From Nodosilinea sp. P-1105 (GTDB lineage Bacteria; Cyanobacteriota; Cyanobacteriia; Phormidesmidales; Phormidesmidaceae), in NCBI RefSeq assembly GCF_012911975.1, contig NZ_SMDQ01000018.1, forward strand, positions 22,497 through 86,496: DNA of 64,000 nt. The letters run 5' to 3'. The position numbers were made by a program, and so were the translations under genes. This document shows positions 53,731 through 60,437 of this stretch, piece after piece (the first letter of the stretch is position 1; each line of letters opens with the position of its first letter). The notes beneath the pieces are model-generated. The model was not told the origin of the DNA, did no database searches, and worked only from the letters and a program-made list of their open reading frames with translations.

Positions 53731-54165
53731 TTAAACCGTCACAACCTGGCGAGACTTCCACGCCTCATAGGCCGCCATATCACCACCAAAAGAATCGGGA
53801 GAGACAATAGCCGAAGCTGTTTCTACCCAGGGGTTTTGATCCTCTGGCAGGGGAGCATAGGCGCAGTAGGCGATGACCACGTCATCCATCGCTTCTTGGC
53901 CGGTGTTGCCCACATACTCATCCACTCGACTCACGCGCCAGGGCGAGAGCCGTTGATGGGTCACCCCGCCACGGTGGTCGAAGGTGGCCGCCGCGTCATC
54001 GTGCTTAAACTCGGGCAGACGATACCCTACCTCTGGGACAGGTCCGTTGGAGTAGTCGAAGTGCTGCCCTAAAAGATCGGTCAGTGAACCGCCGGGCTGT
54101 AGGGTGCGGGTTTCCCAACCCGGAGCACTGGAATCGTCAGCTTTGAAAATAATTAGGTGGCTCAT
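53731..54165 (-). CDS. Hypothetical element protein
   Basis: A 144-residue acidic protein of unknown family. It contains HLIIFKADDSSAPGWETRTL, GQHFDYSNGPVPEVGYRLPEF and DDVVIAYCAYAPLPED (fragments). There is no signal or membrane segment. It is the third gene of an operon: its ATG overlaps the stop of the 69-residue gene (ATGA), with AGGAGG upstream inside that gene. Its role may be in host takeover or anti-defence, but nothing in the sequence decides that. Confidence 0.55.
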   Translation of the reverse strand: MSHLIIFKADDSSAPGWETRTLQPGGSLTDLLGQHFDYSNGPVPEVGYRLPEFKHDDAAATFDHRGGVTHQRLSPWRVSRVDEYVGNTGQEAMDDVVIAYCAYAPLPEDQNPWVETASAIVSPDSFGGDMAAYEAWKSRQVVTV

Positions 54166-54371
54166 TGGTCATTACCTCCTGAGAAGTCCATCGGGCTCTT
54201 CGGGAATTGGGCATCACCCTTAAAGATACACTCCACCACCAGCGGGTCACGAGCCGCAATTCGTCGCCGTGCCTCCAGCAGTGTCCAGCCATACTTGGCT
54301 GCCATCTTGCGACAACAATCCTCATTGATGGCAAAGTGGCTGGTCGTGCTGCGATCGTTACCAGTTGTCAT
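54162..54371 (-). CDS. Small hypothetical element protein
   Basis: A 69-residue protein: a polar N-terminus, then DCCRKMAAKYGWTLLEARRRIAARD, a likely long helix with paired cysteines, and a C-terminal CIFKGDAQFP. It has GGAGG six to eight bases upstream, overlaps the stop of the upstream RHH gene by ATGA, and overlaps the next gene at its own stop. No family is recognised. Confidence 0.55.
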   Translation of the reverse strand: MTTGNDRSTTSHFAINEDCCRKMAAKYGWTLLEARRRIAARDPLVVECIFKGDAQFPKSPMDFSGGNDQ

Positions 54372-54589
54372 GCATCACCTCCCTTACCCGCCTGAGATTG
54401 GTCGAAATTGCTGATTTCCCAGGGAGGAGGCGTTTTCCCTTCATCGATAGCCTGCCGAACAGCTTGCTCTACCAAATAGGCTGCCAGAGTTGTGGGCTTG
54501 TTATCCTCGCGGGCTGCCCACTCCTCTAAAGCCTTGGCGATGCCGTCAGGCAGGGTGATGAAGTATCGCTTGCTCACAGAATCCATCAT
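54368..54589 (-). CDS. Ribbon-helix-helix / CopG-like protein
   Basis: A 73-residue protein. KRYFITLPDGIAKALEEWAARE followed by NKPTTLAAYLVEQAVRQAIDEG (each in part) has the strand, helix, turn, helix arrangement of the CopG family. ATG 54,589 follows GAGGT by seven bases. It begins a three-gene coupled operon (with 54,162 and 53,731 downstream), so it probably controls that operon. Confidence 0.72.
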   Translation of the reverse strand: MMDSVSKRYFITLPDGIAKALEEWAAREDNKPTTLAAYLVEQAVRQAIDEGKTPPPWEISNFDQSQAGKGGDA

Positions 54590-54927
54590 TGAAGTCACCT
54601 CTCAATACTACTTGGTCGTTACGACTCAGTAACTAATCGATCCAAAAGCTAGCACATTGCTAGCATATTAGTAACTAAAATGCTAATACTGTAACAGCTG
54701 AGTGGAACGAACTGGAACAAATCAGTCCCACTGAACCGCCCAAAGCATTGATTTTCTAGGATTTCAAGCTGTAACCAAGAGGCGTGACGACATAGAACGT
54801 CAGCCACTATCGAGCTAAGGCTAGTCGCCAGTTGGGCCATGAAATAGCCATTACCGAGATAAACGCCGCTCTGGCCACCCACGCACATCTGCAGCAAACC
54901 ATAGGAAAGGCTCGCAGACACGCTCGA

Positions 54928-55152
54928 TAACGACTGTAGGGAGCTTGACCAGGAAGACAGTCGAGGGTGGTCAGCTCATTCACGACTTAATAACGACTTA
55001 ATAACGACTGTAGGGAGCTTGACCAGGAAGACAGTCGAGGGTGGTCAGCTCATTCACGACTTAATAACGGCTTGATCACGATTTTAGGGGGCCTGACCAG
55101 GAAGACAGTCGAGGGTGGTCAGCTCATTCACGACTTAATAACGACTTGCGCT
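54928..55152. repeat. Three tandem copies of a 74-bp unit
   Basis: The word GACCAGGAAGACAGTCGAGG followed by GTGGTCAGCTCATTCACGAC recurs with exact 74-bp spacing. Units begin at CGACTGTAGGG 54,931, 55,005 and (as CGATTTTAGGG) 55,079. Units 1 and 2 look identical; unit 3 is diverged at its start. Within each unit the ACGACTTAATA word is itself repeated. The array lies between the RHH operon and the DrmD gene. Confidence 0.9.
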
Positions 55153-55356
55153 ATACGGCCCCTCCATCGCTGCCTTTCTTCGAGCAGCAGAGTGAGCTAC
55201 CCAGGGGGCTACGCCACTTCACTCCGTTTCGTGGCTTCGCGTTTCACACACCACGCCCAGCCTTGGGTTAAGAAAATGTCAGAATGAAGCTATATCAATG
55301 CTTTCGGGCGTTGCAGGGAATGTTTGGTCGTTTACGAATAATCGTCGAACCCCTGA

Positions 55357-55488
55357 AAACCCTTATGGATAAAAGGTTTTGACTTTGACTCCCCCATTGG
55401 CTTTGAAGATGATGTAGAAGTGCTCAATGCCTGCCTGCATGTGGCAGGCTTAGAAAAGCTTTGCCTAAGCCCAGAGGATTTTGATTAA
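55357..55488 (+). pseudogene. Short coding-like remnant coupled to DrmD start
   Basis: This open frame has no clear start codon. It reads PIGFEDDVEVLNACLHVAGL and ends ...CLSPEDFD at TAA 55,486-55,488, which overlaps the ATG of the DrmD-like gene (TAATG). The composition is protein-like. It could be the tail of a deleted upstream gene or of a small protein starting at GTG 55,420. Confidence 0.35.
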
Positions 55489-58400
55489 TGGCATCCCCCC
55501 TGTCCATTGCTCCCGGAATGCGAGTGCTCTGTCGAGATGCCGAGTGGCTGGTGCAGCGGGTGGATGCCGCTAACGACATGGGCACCCAACACGCCGTGCA
55601 GGTGGTGGGGGTGGATGACCTGGTGCGGGGGCATCAGGCGGTATTTCTCACCCAGCTGGATCGCATTGAGCCGGTTGATCCTAGAAAGACCCAATTGGTC
55701 CCCGATGGCTCCAACGGCTTTCGCCGCGCCAAGTTGTTTCTAGAGGCTCAGCTGCGGCAGATGCCAGCGGCCAGCGAGACGCCAGATTTGGACGGTCTTG
55801 GGGCCTTTGACCCGATGGCCTTTCAGCTCACCACAGTACGGCGGGCTCTGGAGCAGCTCCGACCCCGGCTGCTGCTGGCGGATACGGTGGGCCTGGGTAA
55901 AACCATTCAGGTGGGCATGGTGCTGACGGAGCTGATGCGGCGAGGCCGGGCCGATCGCATCCTGGTATTGGCGAAAAAGTCGATGCTGACCCAGTTTCAG
56001 GCGGAACTGTGGAATCGCTTCAACCTGCCCCTGGTGCGGCTCGACTCCCAGGGTATCGCCAAGCTGCGGCTGAAGATTCCCACCAACAAGAACCCCTTCG
56101 AGGTCTATCACCGCATCATCATCAGCATCGACACCCTGAAGGATGCCGGACGCTACCGCCACTTTTTAGAAGAGACCCGCTGGGATGTAGTGGTGATCGA
56201 CGAAGCCCACAACGTGGCTGGGGCCAGCGTACCCGAGAACCACCAGGCCCACCGCCTGGCCCGGCTGCTCGCGCGCCGCACCGATAGCATGCTGCTGACC
56301 ACCGCCACCCCCCACAACGGCAAGCGGGAAACCTTTGGGCGGCTGATCTCCCTGCTGGATCCCTCGGCTATCCCCGACCCCCGCTACCGTGAGTACGATG
56401 CCGACGACATCCGGGGCTTTTACCTGATGCGGTTTAAGGAGGATATTCGGGGGCAGATTGGTCAGCAGATGACCGATCGCATTGTCACCCCCCTGGCCCA
56501 GACCACAACCCAGGCCACCCCGGCAGAAGAGGCGGTCTACGGCGTGTTAGGGGAAATGCGTCAGGCGGCGAAGGAGGCTAAGGCCCAGGGCAAAGGAGCC
56601 GACTGGCACAACCAGCGACTGATCCAGTACGGCCTCTACAAACAGTTTCTCTCTAGCCCAGAGTCCTGCGCGGGCACCGTCACCAAGCGGATTAACGGCC
56701 TGGCCCAGAAGGATCCCCAAAACGCTGAAATTCCCTACCTAAAGCAGCTGAGCACTACCTTGAAGGGGTTATCCCTGGCAGAATCCTCCCGGTTTAAACT
56801 GCTGCTGGCGCAGTTAGACGCGATTGGCTGGACGGGCAAGCCCAACAGTCCGCGCATTCTGGTGTTTACGGAGTATGTGCCCACCCAGCAGGCGCTGGCC
56901 CTGGCGATCGCCGCCCACTTCCGCCTCAAGCACAGCGAGAAATTTGAAGACCAGGCCAAACAGGCGATCGCATCCATCAATGGCGCTTGTCCCGACATTC
57001 ACCTGATGGCGGCGGTGGAAGCCTTTGGCACTCAGTCGGCCCCAGTGCGAATGATGATCGCCACCGATGTTGCCTCCGAGGGCATCAACCTGCACCACCA
57101 GTGCCACCACGTCATCCACTACGACCTGCCCTGGTCAATCATCACCCTAATTCAGCGCAATGGGCGGGTAGACCGCATTGGCCAAACCCATGCCCCCATC
57201 CTCCGCTACCTGATGGTGGAGACTGTTAACGGGCTGCTCAGGGGCGACTCCGCCATCTTTGGGCGGCTGATCGAAAAGGTAGAAGAAATTAACCGCAGCA
57301 CCCGCTCCGGCGAAAGCCAGCTGATGCTCTACGACCCCGAAAAAGAAGCCGAGTACATTGCCAAACAGGGGTTGTTGGCGGACGACCCGAACGTTCTGGA
57401 AAAACGCACCGGCACCGATGCCACCGTCACCGCCGAAGCAAACGCCCTGGAATCCATCATCACCGCTGGCAACCTGAAGGACGACGATGACCTCTTGGCA
57501 ATGCTTTTATGCGGCGATCAGGAAACAGAAGTCGGGAGTCAGGATCCAGAGGGTACCGTCCAAAATCCAAACTCTAAAATCCAAAACTCTACCCCTTCCC
57601 GCATTCGCTTCTACGGTGATATGGCTTTTCTCCAAGCAGCCTACCAACTGCTGCGAGAGACCAAGGGTGACTACCCTGACCTGGAGGAGTCGGGCAAAAT
57701 GGTCACCCTGACGGCACCGGAAGACCTGAAGCGACGGCTGGGGGCACCGGCCCAGAAGGAGAGTGTGATTTTTGGCGCGACGGCTATCCCCGACGAAGCC
57801 TGGCCGGAGCATGACCAGTTTCGGCTGACGGCAGACGTAGAGCGGGTGAAGCTGGCGATCGCTGCCGCCCGCAATACCTCGGGCTACTGGTCAAAGGAGC
57901 TGCTGTGCAGCGAGACCCACCCGATTATGCAGTGGCTGGTGGAGCGGCTGCTGATGGAGTTTGCCCGAGGGGAAGCGCCAATCATTACCTCCCCCCACCT
58001 GCTGTCGGGGGAGCTGGCCTTTTGCTTTATGGGCCAGGTGCCCTCCAAGGCGGGTACGCCCCTGGTGGTGGATGCCCATGCCGTGCGAATTTTGCCCAAG
58101 GGCAAGAGCGAAATCGTCAGCCTCCAGCAGACCCTCAGCGATGCGGGGTTTGCCACCCTGGCCAATATCAACCGCCCCGCCGAAACCCAATCGGCCCAGT
58201 TGCTGCTGTCGGCGGCGGTGGATGCCAGTGTGGCTCATCTCAAAGCCCTGGAGCAGGAACGCCAGCGCCGCGTCATGCCCCTGCTGCGCCAGGAGGAACG
58301 CCGCCTGCGCGACTGGCGACGCAAGCGGCAGGAGATCATCGATCGCCGCCTCTCTGACCTCGATTCCACCAGTGCCACCGCTAAACGCCTGCGCCAGGAA

Positions 58401-58517
58401 CGCGACGACATGGAGAAATACATCAAAGACCGTCAGCAGCACTGGCGCGACATGCACCTGCTACCGGGCGAATCGCCCATCACCCGCCTGCTGCTGGTGA
58501 TTGAGGGGGTAGGTTAG
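55488..58517 (+). CDS. drmD: SNF2-type helicase, DISARM DrmD-like
   Basis: A 1009-residue helicase of the SNF2/RapA-like type. Motif I is ADTVGLGKTIQ near residue 130, with DEAH in VVIDEAHNVAG (motif II), LLTTATPHNGK (motif III) and the C-terminal lobe ATDVASEGINLHHQ and LIQRNGRVDRIGQT (motif VI). The C-terminal 350 residues end in a coiled-coil-like segment rich in Arg. This layout and length fit the DrmD helicase of class 1 DISARM, which with DrmMI, DrmA, DrmB and DrmC limits phage DNA. Residues about 678-704 (VGSQDPEGTVQNPNSKIQNS) are repeat-derived, low-complexity sequence. ATG 55,488; GAGG lies 11 bases upstream. Confidence 0.78.
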   Translation: MASPLSIAPGMRVLCRDAEWLVQRVDAANDMGTQHAVQVVGVDDLVRGHQAVFLTQLDRIEPVDPRKTQLVPDGSNGFRRAKLFLEAQLRQMPAASETPDLDGLGAFDPMAFQLTTVRRALEQLRPRLLLADTVGLGKTIQVGMVLTELMRRGRADRILVLAKKSMLTQFQAELWNRFNLPLVRLDSQGIAKLRLKIPTNKNPFEVYHRIIISIDTLKDAGRYRHFLEETRWDVVVIDEAHNVAGASVPENHQAHRLARLLARRTDSMLLTTATPHNGKRETFGRLISLLDPSAIPDPRYREYDADDIRGFYLMRFKEDIRGQIGQQMTDRIVTPLAQTTTQATPAEEAVYGVLGEMRQAAKEAKAQGKGADWHNQRLIQYGLYKQFLSSPESCAGTVTKRINGLAQKDPQNAEIPYLKQLSTTLKGLSLAESSRFKLLLAQLDAIGWTGKPNSPRILVFTEYVPTQQALALAIAAHFRLKHSEKFEDQAKQAIASINGACPDIHLMAAVEAFGTQSAPVRMMIATDVASEGINLHHQCHHVIHYDLPWSIITLIQRNGRVDRIGQTHAPILRYLMVETVNGLLRGDSAIFGRLIEKVEEINRSTRSGESQLMLYDPEKEAEYIAKQGLLADDPNVLEKRTGTDATVTAEANALESIITAGNLKDDDDLLAMLLCGDQETEVGSQDPEGTVQNPNSKIQNSTPSRIRFYGDMAFLQAAYQLLRETKGDYPDLEESGKMVTLTAPEDLKRRLGAPAQKESVIFGATAIPDEAWPEHDQFRLTADVERVKLAIAAARNTSGYWSKELLCSETHPIMQWLVERLLMEFARGEAPIITSPHLLSGELAFCFMGQVPSKAGTPLVVDAHAVRILPKGKSEIVSLQQTLSDAGFATLANINRPAETQSAQLLLSAAVDASVAHLKALEQERQRRVMPLLRQEERRLRDWRRKRQEIIDRRLSDLDSTSATAKRLRQERDDMEKYIKDRQQHWRDMHLLPGESPITRLLLVIEGVG

Positions 58518-58587
58518 CGATAATGGGAAAACCGATTCTCAGCCTGACCCTTGATCTAGACAACTGGCAAATCACCCAAGGACACCC

Positions 58588-58839
58588 ATGGCCACAATTG
58601 AAATACAGGTTCCAGAAGAAGTGCTGATTAGCTTGAAAGAAACACCAGCGAGTATTTCTCAAGAGCTAACTAGACTAGCGGCGGTCAAGCTGTTTGAAAT
58701 GGGCAAGTTATCGTCGGGGCGGGCAGCCCAATTGGCGGGTATGTCTCGGGTCGCGTTTTTAATGACCCTGGGGCGCTACCATGTCTCGCCATTTCAACTG
58801 ACAGCTGAAGAGCTCGAACAAGATATCCAAAATGCCTGA
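58588..58839 (+). CDS. UPF0175 family antitoxin
   Basis: An 83-residue protein. It has IEIQVPEEVLISL, then AAVKLFEMGKLSSGRAAQLAGM and TLGRYHVSPFQLTAEELEQDI (in part), the UPF0175 pattern. AAGGA lies six bases ahead of ATG 58,588. Its 3' end overlaps the next gene by eight bases. It is a paralogue of the gene at 23,272-23,532, with clearly different sequence. It lies 70 bp downstream of drmD, inside the defence locus. Confidence 0.86.
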   Translation: MATIEIQVPEEVLISLKETPASISQELTRLAAVKLFEMGKLSSGRAAQLAGMSRVAFLMTLGRYHVSPFQLTAEELEQDIQNA

Positions 58840-59329
58840 ACGTCCTGTTGTCGTCAATACCTCGCCTCTACTGTATCTGCATCAGGTTTCCCACCTCGAT
58901 CTGCTCCGCAGGTTGTATCAGCAGATTCAAGTGCCTACCGCCGTCATTCAAGAGCTTGACGTGGGGCGATCGCAGGGCATTGATGTACCAACGTTGGGTG
59001 ATATGGCTTGGATAACCCCTGTAGCCTTGCCCTCGCCAGAGCTAATTCCCAATGAGACTGACCTGGGCAAGGGCGAAGCTGAGGTGATTGCGGTTGGTCT
59101 AACTCAAGCGAACTGTTTACTGGTTTTAGACGATCAACTAGGTCGTCAAATTGCCCAGCTTTACGGTTTGTCTTGTACTGGAACCCTGGGAATTTTATTG
59201 AAGGCCAAACAGCTGGGCTATATCGATGAAGTTCAGCCTCTAATTCGACAGTTACAGCACTGTGGCATGTGGCTAGGTGAGAAGCTGATTGAGCAAATTC
59301 TTAAACAAGCCGGGGAACAGGTGCTTTAA
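58832..59329 (+). CDS. DUF3368 PIN-like toxin
   Basis: A 165-residue PIN-domain protein. It has VVNTSPLLYLHQ near the start, where Asp of the usual S/NDTSP is replaced by Asn, then VIQELDVGRSQG, LGKGEAEVIAVGL and LLVLDDQLGRQIA with the acidic cluster, and GTLGILLKAK. It is the partner of the UPF0175 gene it overlaps. The D-to-N change at the first metal site is an odd point and might weaken RNase activity. Confidence 0.83.
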   Translation: MPERPVVVNTSPLLYLHQVSHLDLLRRLYQQIQVPTAVIQELDVGRSQGIDVPTLGDMAWITPVALPSPELIPNETDLGKGEAEVIAVGLTQANCLLVLDDQLGRQIAQLYGLSCTGTLGILLKAKQLGYIDEVQPLIRQLQHCGMWLGEKLIEQILKQAGEQVL

Positions 59330-59346
59330 GGGAACTGGGAGGACAA

Positions 59347-59646
59347 ATGATAACGTTGCAGACTATTCAAACCACCCTACGGCAGCACTTGCCTGAGGTG
59401 CAGCACAGGTACCACATTCAGCGGTTGGGCATCTTTGGCTCCTTTGTGCGGGGTGAGCAAACAGAATCTAGCGACCTTGATGTTTTAGTGGAGTTTGACC
59501 CAGCGGCTCGGTTTGGGCTGCTGACCTTCTGCGAGCTAGAAAATGAACTCAGCGACCTGCTCAACCGCAAAGTCGATCTGGTGATGAAAGATGGGCTTAA
59601 GCCCCGCCTTGGAGAGCGCATTTTGGAGGAGGTTGTTTATTTATGA
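59347..59646 (+). CDS. MNT-type nucleotidyltransferase (MntA-like)
   Basis: A 99-residue minimal nucleotidyltransferase. It has RLGIFGSFVRGEQTESSDLDVLVEF (in part), the GSFxRG...SDxD catalytic site, and NRKVDLVMKDGLKPRLG with the third acidic residue. Such proteins act as antitoxins that add AMP to a HEPN toxin. The usual HEPN/DUF86 partner is not found next to it. It overlaps the next small gene by ATGA. Confidence 0.88.
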   Translation: MITLQTIQTTLRQHLPEVQHRYHIQRLGIFGSFVRGEQTESSDLDVLVEFDPAARFGLLTFCELENELSDLLNRKVDLVMKDGLKPRLGERILEEVVYL

Positions 59647-59795
59647 CTGAGAAAAATGTCAGTGAGTTACATAGTAAGCCAGTGACCTCTGCTAAACCTA
59701 CAAAACGTCGCATCCCTGGAACCGCAAAGGATCAAATTATTATGAGTCCTGACTTCAACGAACCCCTAGAAGACTTCAAGGAGATCCTGTCATGA
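59643..59795 (+). CDS. Orphan 50-residue antitoxin-like protein
   Basis: Read directly from the sequence. From ATG 59,643 it reads MTEKNVSELHSKPVTSAKPT then KRRIPGTAKDQIIMSPDFNE and PLEDFKEILS. The C-terminal part (GTAK, I-M-S-x-D-F-x-E-P-L-E-D-F) is a motif I recognise from small VapB/DUF2281-type antitoxins, where it wraps the toxin. No toxin partner follows directly. It overlaps the gene before it (59,643-59,646) and the one after (59,792-59,795) by four bases each. Confidence 0.7.
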   Translation: MTEKNVSELHSKPVTSAKPTKRRIPGTAKDQIIMSPDFNEPLEDFKEILS

Positions 59796-60064
59796 GCAAC
59801 ATCACGATTTATCTGCCCGATCGCCTAAAGTCCTACATTGATGCGCAAGTGGCCCAAGGGAGTTATGCCTCTGCCGATGAATATTTTCTGGCCCTAGTAC
59901 TGCTGGATCAGCAGCGACGGCAGGCTAAGGAGTCTCTGGATAGCCTACTCATCACGGGGTTAGACAGCTTGGATCAAGGAGAAGGCATCGAAGCTACTGA
60001 CAATTGGTGGGAGCAAGAGCGCCAAGATCTAATCGAAAATCGCCAGAACCAGCACGATGCTTAG
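59792..60064 (+). CDS. ParD-like antitoxin
   Basis: A 90-residue protein with a ribbon-helix-helix N-terminus: MSNITIYLPDRLKSYIDAQV (in part), then GSYASADEYFLALVLLDQQR. The acidic C-terminus (ESLDSLLITGLDS, WWEQERQDLIEN) would wrap the toxin. It fits ParD/CopG-type antitoxins. It overlaps the ParE gene by eight bases and the preceding small gene by four. Confidence 0.87.
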   Translation: MSNITIYLPDRLKSYIDAQVAQGSYASADEYFLALVLLDQQRRQAKESLDSLLITGLDSLDQGEGIEATDNWWEQERQDLIENRQNQHDA

Positions 60065-60374
60065 GATTATTATCTCGGTTCCAGCCCGCCTGGATTTACG
60101 AGAACACTTTGACTATTTGGCCGATCGCAACTATGACAAAGCTCTGGCATTCTTCGATGCTGCCCGCCAAACTTTTGCCGATTTAGCTCGTATGCCTACT
60201 ATGGGAAGTCCTTACCCCAGTACGCAAGAACGGCTAAAAAATCTAAGAAAGTGGCATGTTAAAGGCTTCAAGCGATATTTGATTTTTTACCGATCTCAGG
60301 CTGACACCATCGAAATAGTAAGAGTTCTCTATGGCGCACAAGACATCAAAACCCTTTTAGGCAGAACACCCTAG
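60057..60374 (+). CDS. ParE/RelE-type toxin
   Basis: A 105-residue protein of the ParE/RelE superfamily. It has ISVPARLDLREHFDYLAD, then AFFDAARQTFADLARMPTMG (in part), NLRKWHVKGFKRYLIFYR and IEIVRVLYGAQDIKTLL. The end HGAQD-type motif (here YGAQD) and the small beta-sheet match ParE, which poisons gyrase or cuts mRNA. It follows its ParD antitoxin with an eight-base overlap. It is the last gene of the small cassette, 63 bp before the methyltransferase gene. Confidence 0.87.
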   Translation: MLRIIISVPARLDLREHFDYLADRNYDKALAFFDAARQTFADLARMPTMGSPYPSTQERLKNLRKWHVKGFKRYLIFYRSQADTIEIVRVLYGAQDIKTLLGRTP

Positions 60375-60437
60375 GCGCAAGGACAGACACGTAGGTCTGC
60401 CCCTACCCACCTATCTCACCCATTTATTTCCCCGCCC

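Noticed and set aside
54649..54921. 90-codon minus-strand ORF upstream of the RHH operon
   Set aside because: Composition looks random and there is no ribosome site; it covers the likely promoter region.
54928..55152. CRISPR array
   Set aside because: The 74-bp units are directly tandem with no unique spacers, so this is not a CRISPR array. No cas gene is present in the window.
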